Part shown: piece by piece, positions 42,230-49,792 of the stretch
Numbering within the stretch: the first letter of the stretch is position 1
Layout: each line of letters opens with the position of its first letter
Program-made: the position numbers and the translations under genes
Notes under the pieces: model-generated
What the model saw: the letters and a program-made list of their open reading frames with translations, nothing else
Told to the model about the DNA's origin: nothing
The model's database searches: none
Source: RGIG426 sp045640165
GTDB lineage: Bacteria; Bacillota; Clostridia; Oscillospirales; Acutalibacteraceae
Reading direction: 5' to 3'
NCBI GenBank assembly: GCA_045640165.1
Contig: JAZUEK010000081.1
Location: 1 to 64,000, forward strand
Length of the DNA: 64,000 bases

Positions 42230-42264
42230 TACCGTTTTTTGAAAAATGTGCTAAAATTTTCAAC

Positions 42265-42296
42265 AAAAAGCGGAACGCCAACGCGTTCCGCTTTTT
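42265..42296 (-). terminator. Intrinsic terminator of sigG
   Basis: Stem GCGGAACGC / GCGTTCCGC, loop CAAC, with flanking A and T tracts. The sigG stop codon overlaps its upstream edge. Confidence 0.87.
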
Positions 42297-43063
42297 CACA
42301 ACTGTCCTTTCACCTTTTCGAGTGCGCCTTTTTCGAGGCGGCTGACCTGCGCTTGGGAAATGCCGATTTCCGATGCCACTTCCATTTGGGTAAGCCCTTT
42401 GAAAAAGCGCAACTGCAAAATCTTCTTTTCCCGTTCGCCGAGCGCGCGAATGGCTTCTTTGAGTGTCAATTCCTCGAGCCAGTCGCGGTCATCGGTGCCG
42501 TCGCCGATTTGGTCCATCACGTAAATCGGTTCGCCGCCGTCGGAAAACACCGGCTCATACAACGAAATCGGCTCTACAATCGCCTCCAGCGCCGTCACCA
42601 CGTCTTCGCGCGGCAATTCCAGTTCTCGGGCAATTTCCTCCACCGTCGGCTCGGCGTGGTTTGCCGCCATCAACCGTTCTTTTGCCTGCATCGCACGATA
42701 GGCGACGTCGCGCATCGAACGGCTGATGCGAATGGCGTTGTTGTCGCGCAAATAGCGGCGAATTTCCCCGATAATCATCGGCACGGCGTACGTGGAAAAG
42801 CGCACGTCCAAATCGACGTTGAAATTGTCGATGGATTTCATCAGCCCGATACACCCGACTTGGAACAAATCGTCCATATTTTCGCCGCGACCGGCGAACC
42901 GTTGGCACACGCTCAAAACAAGCCGCAAATTACCGTTTATCAAGGCTTCGCGTGCCATTTTGTCTCCGGCGCGCATCGCGCGTAAAAGCCGCATTTTCTC
43001 CGCTTCCGGCAGCACGGTTAATTCGGCGGTGTTGACTCCGCAAATCTCCACTTTGTTGTACAC
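42296..43063 (-). CDS. sigG: Sporulation sigma factor SigG (forespore, late)
   Basis: 255 residues from GTG 43063 (VYNKVEICGVNTAELTVLPE), 8 bases after AAAGGGG. The NKVEICGV start is diagnostic of SigG. Region 2 shows LINGNLRLVLSVCQRFAGRG, DLFQVGCIGLMKSIDNF and FSTYAVPMIIGEIRRYLRD. Region 4 has LRFFKGLTQMEVASEIGISQ. It directs late forespore genes. In most Firmicutes sigG follows sigE on the same strand; here it faces sigE across the restriction-modification operon. Confidence 0.96.
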   Translation of the reverse strand: MYNKVEICGVNTAELTVLPEAEKMRLLRAMRAGDKMAREALINGNLRLVLSVCQRFAGRGENMDDLFQVGCIGLMKSIDNFNVDLDVRFSTYAVPMIIGEIRRYLRDNNAIRISRSMRDVAYRAMQAKERLMAANHAEPTVEEIARELELPREDVVTALEAIVEPISLYEPVFSDGGEPIYVMDQIGDGTDDRDWLEELTLKEAIRALGEREKKILQLRFFKGLTQMEVASEIGISQAQVSRLEKGALEKVKGQL

Positions 43064-43085
43064 GTCGCCGTCCCCTTTCTGCCGA

Positions 43086-43116
43086 AAGTATGGGCAAAAA
43101 CGGGCACGCGTATACA
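43086..43116 (-). promoter_or_regulatory. Sigma-F/sigma-G-type promoter for sigG
   Basis: Minus strand: TGTATA (43111-43116), 18-bp spacer, CATACTT (43086-43092). This is close to the Bacillus sigma-G consensus (TGxATA, CATACTA) and unlike the sigma-A promoters elsewhere. It fits first transcription by SigF and later autoregulation. Confidence 0.6.
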
Positions 43117-43127
43117 AACAAAAAAGA

Positions 43128-43157
43128 AAAAGCCGCAAGCAATTGCTTGCGGCTTTT
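43128..43157 (-). terminator. Intrinsic terminator of rpsB-tsf
   Basis: A 13-bp stem AAAAGCCGCAAGC / GCTTGCGGCTTTT with loop AATT, 14 bases after the tsf stop. Confidence 0.9.
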
Positions 43158-43170
43158 AAGCGGTTAATTC

Positions 43171-44262
43171 TTATTTTACCATGCTGGCGACTTCAGCAGC
43201 GAAATCGTCTTCTTTTTTCTCGATGCCTTCGCCTTTCGCCAAGCGGACGAAAGATTTCACAGTGATGTTGGCGCCGAGTTTTTTCGCAACGTCCGCCACG
43301 TACGCGCCGACAGAACCGTCGAACACGTCGTTACGCACGAACGCTTGCTCCATAAGGCAAACCTCTTTGATTTGTTTTTTGATACGGCCTTCGTTGGCTT
43401 TCATGAAGATCGGGTTTCCCATAAACTCGTCTTTGTTGGCAACCGCGACTTCCGCCAATTTGGCGATACCCTCTTTGGAGAGGAAGTTGAAGAGGAATTT
43501 GTTGTTTTTCTGCTCTTCATAAGCAGCCGCATCTTCCGCGCTCCACAGACCGCCGTCAAGCACTTTCGCAACAACCTGTTGGAAAATCGGTTTCGGCAGA
43601 GTATCCGGTTTGTTGAGGGAGCTCTCGACGATGATGTTCTTCATCTCGGCAAGAGCGGCATCGGAGATGTCCGAGCTGTTCAGGTATTCCGGGCTGAGAG
43701 CCGCGACCTGCATGGCCACGTTTTTGCCCATTTCGGTGAATTCCGGTTTGTCGGCGGCATCGGTATCAAAGCCGACCAACACGCCCACGGAACCGCCGGC
43801 GTGGATGTAGGAAACGACCGTGCCTTCGACCAGTTCAAAACGGCGCAGGCTCAGGTTCTCACGGATTTTCAGGAACAGTTCCTGAATCGCATCGGCGACA
43901 GAAACGGAGCCGTCCGCGATGGTGGCGGCTTTCAACGCCTCGAGGTCAGCCGGTTTCGCCACAACGACCGTTTTGGCAATCTGGTTGGCAAGCGCTTTGA
44001 ATTCCGGGTTGTTGCCGACGAAGTCAGTCTCGCAGTTCAGTTCGACAAGCGCAGACGCGTTGCCGTCGCTGTAGACACCGATGGTGCCCTCAGCCGCCAC
44101 ACGACCGGCTTTTTTCGCGGCCGAAGCCAAGCCTTTTTCGCGGAGAATCTGAATAGCTTTCTCCATATCGCCATCGGCTTCGGTCAACGCTTTTTTGCAA
44201 TCCATCATACCGACGTTGGTTCTCTCACGCAACGTCACAACGTCTTTTGCAGTAAACGCCAT
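43171..44262 (-). CDS. tsf: Elongation factor Ts
   Basis: 363 residues from ATG 44262 behind AAGGAGGAACG. It exchanges GDP for GTP on EF-Tu. The N-terminal UBA-like domain and TDFVGNN core are clear: LRERTNVGMMDCKKALTEAD and ALVELNCETDFVGNNPEF. It is some 65 residues longer than Bacillus EF-Ts. The extra part (about 233-295, containing DGGLWSAEDAAAYEEQKNNK) is inserted before the conserved KEVCLMEQAFVRND end. Partner of rpsB in the normal rpsB-tsf operon, 14 bases downstream of it. Confidence 0.96.
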   Translation of the reverse strand: MAFTAKDVVTLRERTNVGMMDCKKALTEADGDMEKAIQILREKGLASAAKKAGRVAAEGTIGVYSDGNASALVELNCETDFVGNNPEFKALANQIAKTVVVAKPADLEALKAATIADGSVSVADAIQELFLKIRENLSLRRFELVEGTVVSYIHAGGSVGVLVGFDTDAADKPEFTEMGKNVAMQVAALSPEYLNSSDISDAALAEMKNIIVESSLNKPDTLPKPIFQQVVAKVLDGGLWSAEDAAAYEEQKNNKFLFNFLSKEGIAKLAEVAVANKDEFMGNPIFMKANEGRIKKQIKEVCLMEQAFVRNDVFDGSVGAYVADVAKKLGANITVKSFVRLAKGEGIEKKEDDFAAEVASMVK

Positions 44263-44276
44263 TGTTCCGTTCCTCC

Positions 44277-45020
44277 TTATTCCGCCGCTTCGGCAGTCTC
44301 GGCTTCGGCAGCCGGCTCTTCGGCAGCCACGTTGTCCACGCCCTGACGACCTTCGATGATGGCGTCCGCCATCGCGCCGGCAATCAGTTTGACGGCACGA
44401 ATCGCGTCGTCGTTACCCGGGATGACGTAATCGGCATCGTCCGGATCGCAGTTGGTGTCAACGATAGCGACAACCGGGATACCCAGTTTTTTCGCTTCGG
44501 CAACCGCGATTTTCTCTTTGCGCGGATCCACAATAAACAGCGCATCCGGGCGTTTCTCCATGCCCTGGATACCGCCGAGGAATTTATCGAGTTTTTCCAT
44601 CTCGTGCTCGAGTTTGATCACTTCTTTTTTCGGAAGCATATCAAAGGTGCCGTCCTCTTTCATCGCGTTGAGCTGATTCATACGGGCGACACGGCTGCGG
44701 ATGGTGCGGAAGTTGGTCATCATACCGCCGAGCCAGCGAGCGTTCACAAAGTACGCACCGGCACGCTCCGCCTCTTCGCGGATGGAGTCCTGCGCCTGCT
44801 TTTTGGTGCCGACGAACAGCACGTTACCGCCTTTGGCGGACAGATCGCGGACGAAGTTGTAGGCCTCTTCCAGTTTGTTGACCGTTTTCTGCAGGTCAAT
44901 GATGTAGATGCCGTTGCGCTCGGTGAAAATGTACGGAGCCATTTTCGGGTTCCAACGGCGGGTTTGGTGACCAAAGTGGACACCGGCTTCGAGAAGCTGT
45001 TTCATAGATACGACAGACAT
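44277..45020 (-). CDS. rpsB: 30S ribosomal protein S2
   Basis: 247 residues from ATG 45020 behind TTAGGAGGAATCTCTAA. Typical S2 motifs: MKQLLEAGVHFGHQTRRWNP, GTKKQAQ, ARWLGGMMTNF, ALFIVDPRKEKIAV and VDTNCDPDDADYVIPGNDDA. The last 20 residues are Ala/Glu-rich and probably flexible. First gene of the rpsB-tsf operon. Confidence 0.97.
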   Translation of the reverse strand: MSVVSMKQLLEAGVHFGHQTRRWNPKMAPYIFTERNGIYIIDLQKTVNKLEEAYNFVRDLSAKGGNVLFVGTKKQAQDSIREEAERAGAYFVNARWLGGMMTNFRTIRSRVARMNQLNAMKEDGTFDMLPKKEVIKLEHEMEKLDKFLGGIQGMEKRPDALFIVDPRKEKIAVAEAKKLGIPVVAIVDTNCDPDDADYVIPGNDDAIRAVKLIAGAMADAIIEGRQGVDNVAAEEPAAEAETAEAAE

Positions 45021-45138
45021 TTAGAGATTCCTCCTAATTAAAATTGGTTTGTATCCTCCGCCGACCCAACCTCTGCCACCGCGTCGTAAACGGCACCGAC
45101 CGAGGTTTTTGTATGAATCGGCGTGCGAATTCCGAAAT

Positions 45139-45167
45139 ATAATAGCACAAGCCCTCCCGAAAGTCAA
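45139..45167 (-). promoter_or_regulatory. Promoter of rpsB-tsf
   Basis: Minus strand: -35 TTGACT (45162-45167), 17-bp spacer, -10 TATTAT (45139-45144). The leader of about 110 nt before rpsB shows no fold that I can name. Confidence 0.75.
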
Positions 45168-45202
45168 GAGGATTTGTGCTATTTTTTACAATATTTTTCT
45201 TA

Positions 45203-46129
45203 TTATAGGATTTTTTCATAAAATTCCGCCAGCGCCGCGGTATATCCGGCGTTGTCGATGAGAAATCCCAACCCGTGGCCGGCGTCGGAAACGGTGAGCA
45301 ACGTCTTATCCGCGCCGCACGCCTCGTAACAGCGGCGGCTCATCTCACACGGCACGAAACGGTCGTCTTCCCCGTGGATAAACAGCACCGGAAGCGACGT
45401 TTTCGCGAGCACCGTCGGCGCATCACACGTTTCCAAATCAAATCGTCCGTATACGGCCGCGCCGAGCCGCAACAACGGATAAAACACCGCAGGCAACAGT
45501 CCGCGCGAGCGAATGTCGTTACAGATAATCTCTTTCGGTGAGGTATAGCCGCTGTCCGCCACGATTCCCTTGACGTTTTGCGGCAAATCCAACTCTGTCG
45601 CCATCATCACCGTGGCGGCGCCCATCGACACACCGACAAGCACAATTTTGCAATCGCTCCCAAAGCGGTCACACAGATACTCAACCCACGAAAGCACATC
45701 CTCGCGTTCCAAAATGCCGAACGTGAGACAGCGTCCCTCGCTTTTACCGTGCGCCCGTTGGTCGATAAGAAGCACGTTGTGACCGGACGCGAGCGAATGC
45801 TGTAATCCGCCGGAAAAGTCGCGAATGGCAATGCTTTTGTATCCGTGCACCTGCACCTCAATCGGCGCTCCCACCGCCGTTTCATAGTAGGCGCCGTGAA
45901 GCCGCGTACCGTCCTTGCCGGTCACCCACACGTCCTCAAACGGGATGGCAACCGCCTCGTCCACGAGCGGTAAAATACGGTCTTTCAGCGCCGCATACTG
46001 CTCGCCCGGGAGCATCTCGCGAGGATTTTGCAACAATCGTTTATCCACCGCAAACGCAATACGGTAGCACACGTAAGCCGCGATAAACAGCGCCGCCACT
46101 ACGCCAAGTGCAATCCAAATCGCCGTCAT
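45203..46129 (-). CDS. Membrane-anchored alpha/beta hydrolase
   Basis: 308 residues from ATG 46129 (MTAIWIALGVVAALFIAAYV) behind GAGGG. One N-terminal membrane segment is followed by an alpha/beta-hydrolase domain of the BAAT/YqkD-like type. The nucleophile elbow is GVSMGAA, the acid lies in HGEDDRFVP and the base in SDAGHGLGF, with the QRAHGKSEG turn also typical. Substrate unknown. Transcribed alone from the promoter at 46157-46185, divergent from the 79-residue gene. No clear terminator is seen before the rpsB promoter region. Confidence 0.9.
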   Translation of the reverse strand: MTAIWIALGVVAALFIAAYVCYRIAFAVDKRLLQNPREMLPGEQYAALKDRILPLVDEAVAIPFEDVWVTGKDGTRLHGAYYETAVGAPIEVQVHGYKSIAIRDFSGGLQHSLASGHNVLLIDQRAHGKSEGRCLTFGILEREDVLSWVEYLCDRFGSDCKIVLVGVSMGAATVMMATELDLPQNVKGIVADSGYTSPKEIICNDIRSRGLLPAVFYPLLRLGAAVYGRFDLETCDAPTVLAKTSLPVLFIHGEDDRFVPCEMSRRCYEACGADKTLLTVSDAGHGLGFLIDNAGYTAALAEFYEKIL

Positions 46130-46156
46130 ATTTTCGCCCTCTTTCCTCAAGGAAAC

Positions 46157-46185
46157 AGTATAGCACCATCGCGAAAAAATGTCCA
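46157..46185 (-). promoter_or_regulatory. Promoter of the membrane hydrolase gene
   Basis: Minus strand: -35 TGGACA (46180-46185), 17-bp spacer, -10 TATACT (46157-46162). Its -35 lies 7 bp from the -35 of the divergent promoter. Confidence 0.7.
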
Positions 46186-46192
46186 TCCATTC

Positions 46193-46221
46193 TTGACAAT
46201 TTTTTGCTCGTTTGGTATACT
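46193..46221 (+). promoter_or_regulatory. Promoter of the 79-residue gene
   Basis: Plus strand: -35 TTGACA (46193-46198), 17-bp spacer ending TTTGG, -10 TATACT (46216-46221); one mismatch from consensus overall. Confidence 0.8.
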
Positions 46222-46259
46222 GTTTTGCAGAACAAAAATCGTTAAGGAGGAAATGAAAT

Positions 46260-46499
46260 ATGGCTAAAATCAATTGGGAGCACACCGGTTGGACCACCGT
46301 CCAAAATCCGGATGCCAAAAAACACGTTCTCGGTGTCATCTGCCGCGCGTGCCGCGGTGAGGTGGAGGAAGTCCGCATCCGTCACAACGACGGCGAGGAA
46401 GTCATCGCCAAAGTCACCCTGAACGGCGAGCCGGCTCTGCCGATGTCCATTGCCGATTTCGAGGCGCACTTCAACGCCGGCGAACTGGTGATGAAATAA
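46260..46499 (+). CDS. Small orphan protein with a CxxC motif
   Basis: 79 residues from ATG 46260 behind AAGGAGGAAATGAAAT, a near-perfect ribosome site. It is soluble and mixed alpha/beta: MAKINWEHTGWTTVQ, then VLGVICRACRGEVEEVRIRH with a single C-x-x-C, and an acidic end (IADFEAHFNAGEL). I do not recognise a family. The strong promoter, ribosome site and terminator of its own show that it is a real, probably well-expressed gene. With only two cysteines it could bind a metal as a dimer or be redox-active; this is speculation. Confidence 0.85.
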   Translation: MAKINWEHTGWTTVQNPDAKKHVLGVICRACRGEVEEVRIRHNDGEEVIAKVTLNGEPALPMSIADFEAHFNAGELVMK

Positions 46500-46518
46500 G
46501 CCGCTTCATAAGCACACA

Positions 46519-46552
46519 AAAAGGTCTTCGACTTTCGTCGAAGACCTTTTTT
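46519..46552. terminator. Bidirectional terminator between the 79-residue gene and tRNA-Leu
   Basis: Stem GGTCTTCGAC / GTCGAAGACC with loop TTTC and tracts of A and T on the two sides. The plus-strand T tract runs right up to the CCA end of the tRNA gene. Confidence 0.88.
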
Positions 46553-46638
46553 GGTGCGGGTAACAGGACTTGAACCTGCATGAAGGAACCTTCATTAGAA
46601 CCTGAATCTAACGCGTCTGCCAATTCCGCCATACCCGC
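46552..46638 (-). tRNA. tRNA-Leu, anticodon CAG
   Basis: 87 nt including an encoded CCA. Acceptor stem GCGGGTA / TACCCGC, D-arm with GGCAGACGC, anticodon loop TTCAGGT (anticodon CAG, reading CUG) in a TTAGA / TCTAA stem. A long variable arm (GAAGGTTCCTTC) is typical of Leu tRNA. T-arm AGGTTCAAGTCCT. Confidence 0.95.
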
Positions 46639-46664
46639 ATATGCAATTTTCTGCAACAAGGGAT

Positions 46665-46693
46665 ATTATAACGGCAGTTTTCTGAAAAGTCAA
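46665..46693 (-). promoter_or_regulatory. Promoter of tRNA-Leu
   Basis: Minus strand: -35 TTGACT (46688-46693), 17-bp spacer, -10 TATAAT (46665-46670), 27 bp upstream of the mature tRNA end. Confidence 0.82.
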
Positions 46694-46725
46694 GCCTTTT
46701 TTCTGTATTTTTTCCGCTTTTTTCG

Positions 46726-47385
46726 CTAACCCGTCAGCCGCTGTCGCAACTGCGTTAAAATCGCCCGTTCCCGTCGCGAAACCTGCACCTGCGTCATTCC
46801 CAACTGCTCGGCAACACGCTGTTGGGTCCATTCGTTCCCATAGCGCAAAACAATCAGCCGTCTGTCATCGGGCAAAAGTTCCGACAGGACCTGCCCGAGC
46901 GCCAAACGGTCGGTAAGGCGTTCTTCTTCGCCCTCGTCCGGCAACTCCCAATCTCCCCCGTCTTCGCCGTCCGCCTCTCGCGTCAGCGACAACGGCGGCA
47001 ACCCGACACAAATCGCCTCAGCGGCGACCGACGGGTCTACCGAAAGCCGCGTCGCGAGTTCCGACACCGACGGTTCCCGTCCGTTTTCTGTCAAAAACCG
47101 CTCCGTTTCACGAGCGGCTTTTTGGGATAATTCTTTCATCCCCCGGCTGACTCTCACCGCGCCGCCGTCACGAAACAGTCGTTTTATCTCACCCAAAATC
47201 AGCGGCACGGCGTACGTAGAAAACCGAAATCCGCGGTTTTCGTCAAACCCGTCCACCGCTTTACAAAGTCCCATACAGCCGGCCTGAAACAAATCATCGT
47301 ATTCCACACCGCGCCCGACAAACCGTCCGGCGCAGGAATGCACAAGCCCCAAATTCTCCTCTATCCGCTGTGCACGGGCGGTCAA
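46726..47385 (-). CDS. sigF: Sporulation sigma factor SigF (forespore, early)
   Basis: 219 residues from TTG 47385, behind GAGGAG and overlapping the spoIIAB stop. Region 2: NLGLVHSCAGRFVGRGVEYD, DLFQAGCMGLCKAVDGF and FSTYAVPLILGEIKRLFRDG. Region 4: LRYGNEWTQQRVAEQLGMTQ followed by VQVSRRE. It is the third gene of spoIIA. SigF starts forespore-specific expression after asymmetric division and is held inactive by SpoIIAB. Slightly shorter than the Bacillus protein at its N-terminus. Confidence 0.95.
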   Translation of the reverse strand: MTARAQRIEENLGLVHSCAGRFVGRGVEYDDLFQAGCMGLCKAVDGFDENRGFRFSTYAVPLILGEIKRLFRDGGAVRVSRGMKELSQKAARETERFLTENGREPSVSELATRLSVDPSVAAEAICVGLPPLSLTREADGEDGGDWELPDEGEEERLTDRLALGQVLSELLPDDRRLIVLRYGNEWTQQRVAEQLGMTQVQVSRRERAILTQLRQRLTG

Positions 47386-47828
47386 CGCGGCTCCTCGCCT
47401 TTCTCAGTCAACACTTTATACAGCGTAACCGCCGTGCCCTTACCCACTTTTGACCGCACACGCACCCGATCGCAAAAGCTTTCCATCACCGAAAACCCAA
47501 GTCCCGACCGTTCCTCACCACCGGTGGTAAACAGCGGTGTCATCGCCTCGGCAACGTCCGGAATACCGCATCCTTTATCGGCGATTTTTACCGACAACGT
47601 CCCGTTTTCGAACAACTTCAACGTCATCGTGATTTTTCCGATTTCGTCGGGATATGCGTGCACAATCGCATTGGTCACCGCCTCGGACACCGCGGTGCGC
47701 AAGTCGGCGAGTACCGACACGGACGGATCGGCTTGTGCCGCAAATGCCGCTACAATACTGCGCGCCAACCGTTCGTTGACCGAACGGCTGTGAAAGGTGA
47801 TTTTCACTTCGTTTTTAGGTTTGTTCAT
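47382..47828 (-). CDS. spoIIAB: Anti-sigma-F factor SpoIIAB
   Basis: 148 residues from ATG 47828 behind AGGAGGAG; it overlaps the spoIIAA stop as ATGA. A GHKL-type serine kinase and anti-sigma factor: DLRTAVSEAVTNAIVHAY (N box), IADKGCGIPD (G1 box) and RSGLGFSVMESFCD (G2 box). It binds SigF in the ATP form and phosphorylates SpoIIAA. Confidence 0.96.
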   Translation of the reverse strand: MNKPKNEVKITFHSRSVNERLARSIVAAFAAQADPSVSVLADLRTAVSEAVTNAIVHAYPDEIGKITMTLKLFENGTLSVKIADKGCGIPDVAEAMTPLFTTGGEERSGLGFSVMESFCDRVRVRSKVGKGTAVTLYKVLTEKGEEPR

Positions 47829-48148
47829 TTCTTTTTCTCCTCCTTTTCCCAAATCGGCAAGCGGTCAAGCCCTGCCAATTTGAGCATACGCATCACCGGC
47901 GGTGTCGCGTTGCAAATCCACGTCTGTCCCCCACGCGATTGCATCAGGCGATAGCGGCCCATCACAAGCCCCACGCCCGAACTATCCATAAACGACACGT
48001 CGGAAAAATCCAAGCGCAAAATCTGTGCCGTTCCCCGTTCGATGGCATAATCAATCTGCTCGCGTGCAGGTTTTGCCGTATGGTGGTCAATTTCTCCCGA
48101 CAAAAACGCGGTCAGCGTCTTGTCGGCTTCTTCTGTTTTCAGCGTCAT
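47825..48148 (-). CDS. spoIIAA: Anti-anti-sigma factor SpoIIAA
   Basis: 107 residues from ATG 48148 (MTLKTEEADKTL) behind AAAAGGAGG. STAS-domain protein; the phospho-acceptor Ser lies in FMDSSGVGLVMGRY, matching the Bacillus site. The dephosphorylated form frees SigF from SpoIIAB. First gene of the spoIIAA-spoIIAB-sigF operon, whose three members overlap by a few bases each. Confidence 0.95.
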   Translation of the reverse strand: MTLKTEEADKTLTAFLSGEIDHHTAKPAREQIDYAIERGTAQILRLDFSDVSFMDSSGVGLVMGRYRLMQSRGGQTWICNATPPVMRMLKLAGLDRLPIWEKEEKKK

Positions 48149-48197
48149 AGTCGCGCCTCCTTTTGGTTTTATCTTACCCTGCTTGTCCGGCGAAAAA

Positions 48198-48204
48198 TGC
48201 CGAA
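48198..48204 (+). promoter_or_regulatory. Possible Spo0A box upstream of spoIIA
   Basis: TGCCGAA matches the 0A-box core TGxCGAA, 50 bp before the spoIIAA start. I found no convincing sigma-H promoter in the interval, so this is a weak call resting on the known Spo0A control of spoIIA. Confidence 0.4.
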
Positions 48205-48236
48205 GCGTGTGGGTTACATTTGATTTTTTGCAACAA

Positions 48237-48268
48237 AAAAAGACCTGCTCAAATGAGCAGGTCTTTCG
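48237..48268 (-). terminator. Intrinsic terminator of the phosphohexomutase gene
   Basis: Stem GACCTGCTC / GAGCAGGTC with loop AAAT; a long T tract follows on the minus strand. It lies 11 bases after the stop. Confidence 0.88.
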
Positions 48269-48278
48269 CGTGTTCAAT

Positions 48279-49694
48279 TTACAGATTGAGGAAGTTCGCC
48301 ATCTTGTCAGCGAGGTCACGCGCATCGTCCTCGGTGGTGTTCACCTCGCAGAAAATACGAAGCAGCGGCTCGGTGCCGGAGAAACGGGCAATCAACCACT
48401 CGTTGTCCGCGAAATACACCTTGCACCCGTCCATATAGCTGACGCGGTCGATGGTTTTACCGAAATCGGGGAGCAATTTATCCTCATAGAGGATTTTTTG
48501 CAACTCCGCTTTGCGCTCGGCAGGGAAATGATAGTTTTGCTCGGTAATCGCGGTCTTACCGAACTGCTCCTCCATCTCGTCGATAACCTCCGAGAGGGAT
48601 TTGCCGGTCAGCGCCAGCATTTCGAGCATCAGCGACGCGGCGTAGATGCCGTCCTTGCCGCGGATGTGGCCGCGCACGGTCAGACCGCCGGAAGATTCGC
48701 CGCCGATGATGGCATCCTTCTCCTGCATTTTCGCGGAGATGTACTTAAAGCCGACCGGCACCTCGTAGCAAATCTCGTCAAACGCCTCGGCGATTTTATC
48801 AAGAATGTGGGTCGTCGCGATGTTGCGCACCGCCGGACCGTGCCAGCCCTTGTATTTGAGCAAGTAGTAGTAGAGCACCGTCAAAATCTTGTTCGGGTGG
48901 ATGTAGTTGCCCTTTTCGTCGATAATACCGAGACGGTCGGCGTCGCCGTCGGTCGCGATGCCGATATCCATATGATGCTCGACAACGAAGTTTTTGAGGT
49001 CAAAGAGCGTCTCCTCGTTCGGGGCAGGCAAGCGGCCGCCGAACAGCGCATCGTGCGCCGTGTGGATGGTGTCGCAGTTGCAGCGGCAGGTATACAGCAC
49101 CGTTTCGAGCGCGCGACGGGACACACCGAACATCGGGTCAAGCACCACATTCAAGTGACGCTCGCGGATAGCGGCGTTGTTGACGCTGCGCAGAATGGAA
49201 TCGACGTAAATATTCTGGGAGTCGATTTCGCGCACAAGGCCGCGCGCAATCGCGGTTTCATAGGGAATGAATTTGATTTCGTCGGGGTTGATGCCGGCAA
49301 TATAGCGTTCGATATCGTCGGTCACCTCTTCCACCGCATCGCGACCGCCGGCGGTAAACACCTTAATGCCGTTGTATTCCGCAGGGTTGTGGGAAGCGGT
49401 CACCGCCATACCGTAAGCAAGATTAAAGTGGAGCACGGTAAACATAACGAGCGGCGTCGGCGCCTCTTTATCGAGGACGCGGCAGAAAATGCCCTCCGCC
49501 GCCATCACTTCGCTGATCCACCGAGCTGCCTGCACCGACAAAAAGCGGCGGTCGTAACCCACCACAAAGCCGTTTTCCGTCACATTTTCTTCTTTCATTT
49601 TTTTAGCCATTGCCGCCGCGAGCAGTCGGATATTGGCTTTCGTGAAGCCGTCACCGATGACCGCGCGCCAACCGCCCGTACCGAATTTAATCAT
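48279..49694 (-). CDS. Phosphoglucomutase/phosphomannomutase family protein
   Basis: 471 residues from ATG 49694 (MIKFGTGGWRAVIGDGF) behind AGAGGGG. Alpha-D-phosphohexomutase with the active serine in TASHNPAEYNGIK, the metal loop TDGDADRLG, the sugar-binding GGESSGGLTVRGHI, and the phosphate-binding RFSGTEPLLR near the end. It interconverts hexose 1- and 6-phosphates, feeding wall and glycan precursors. Which sugar is preferred cannot be read. Transcribed alone. Confidence 0.93.
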   Translation of the reverse strand: MIKFGTGGWRAVIGDGFTKANIRLLAAAMAKKMKEENVTENGFVVGYDRRFLSVQAARWISEVMAAEGIFCRVLDKEAPTPLVMFTVLHFNLAYGMAVTASHNPAEYNGIKVFTAGGRDAVEEVTDDIERYIAGINPDEIKFIPYETAIARGLVREIDSQNIYVDSILRSVNNAAIRERHLNVVLDPMFGVSRRALETVLYTCRCNCDTIHTAHDALFGGRLPAPNEETLFDLKNFVVEHHMDIGIATDGDADRLGIIDEKGNYIHPNKILTVLYYYLLKYKGWHGPAVRNIATTHILDKIAEAFDEICYEVPVGFKYISAKMQEKDAIIGGESSGGLTVRGHIRGKDGIYAASLMLEMLALTGKSLSEVIDEMEEQFGKTAITEQNYHFPAERKAELQKILYEDKLLPDFGKTIDRVSYMDGCKVYFADNEWLIARFSGTEPLLRIFCEVNTTEDDARDLADKMANFLNL

Positions 49695-49732
49695 CACTGC
49701 TTCCCCTCTATTCAACATTTTTTTGAAACTAC

Positions 49733-49761
49733 ATTATGACATAAAAACGGCGGTTAGTCAA
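49733..49761 (-). promoter_or_regulatory. Promoter of the phosphohexomutase gene
   Basis: Minus strand: -35 TTGACT (49756-49761), 17-bp spacer, -10 CATAAT (49733-49738). The -35 lies in the loop of the preceding terminator. Confidence 0.7.
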
Positions 49762-49779
49762 GAACAAACCGCCGTTTTT
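49743..49779 (-). terminator. Intrinsic terminator of the ABC exporter operon
   Basis: Stem AAAAACGGCGGTT / AACCGCCGTTTTT with an 11-base loop, 13 bases after the exporter stop. Confidence 0.85.
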
Positions 49780-49792
49780 AATGAAAGTTTAT

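Noticed and set aside
45021..45138. rpsB leader considered as a ribosomal-protein autoregulatory element
   Set aside because: A leader of about 110 nt exists but I could not recognise a known S2-binding fold; covariance search would be needed.
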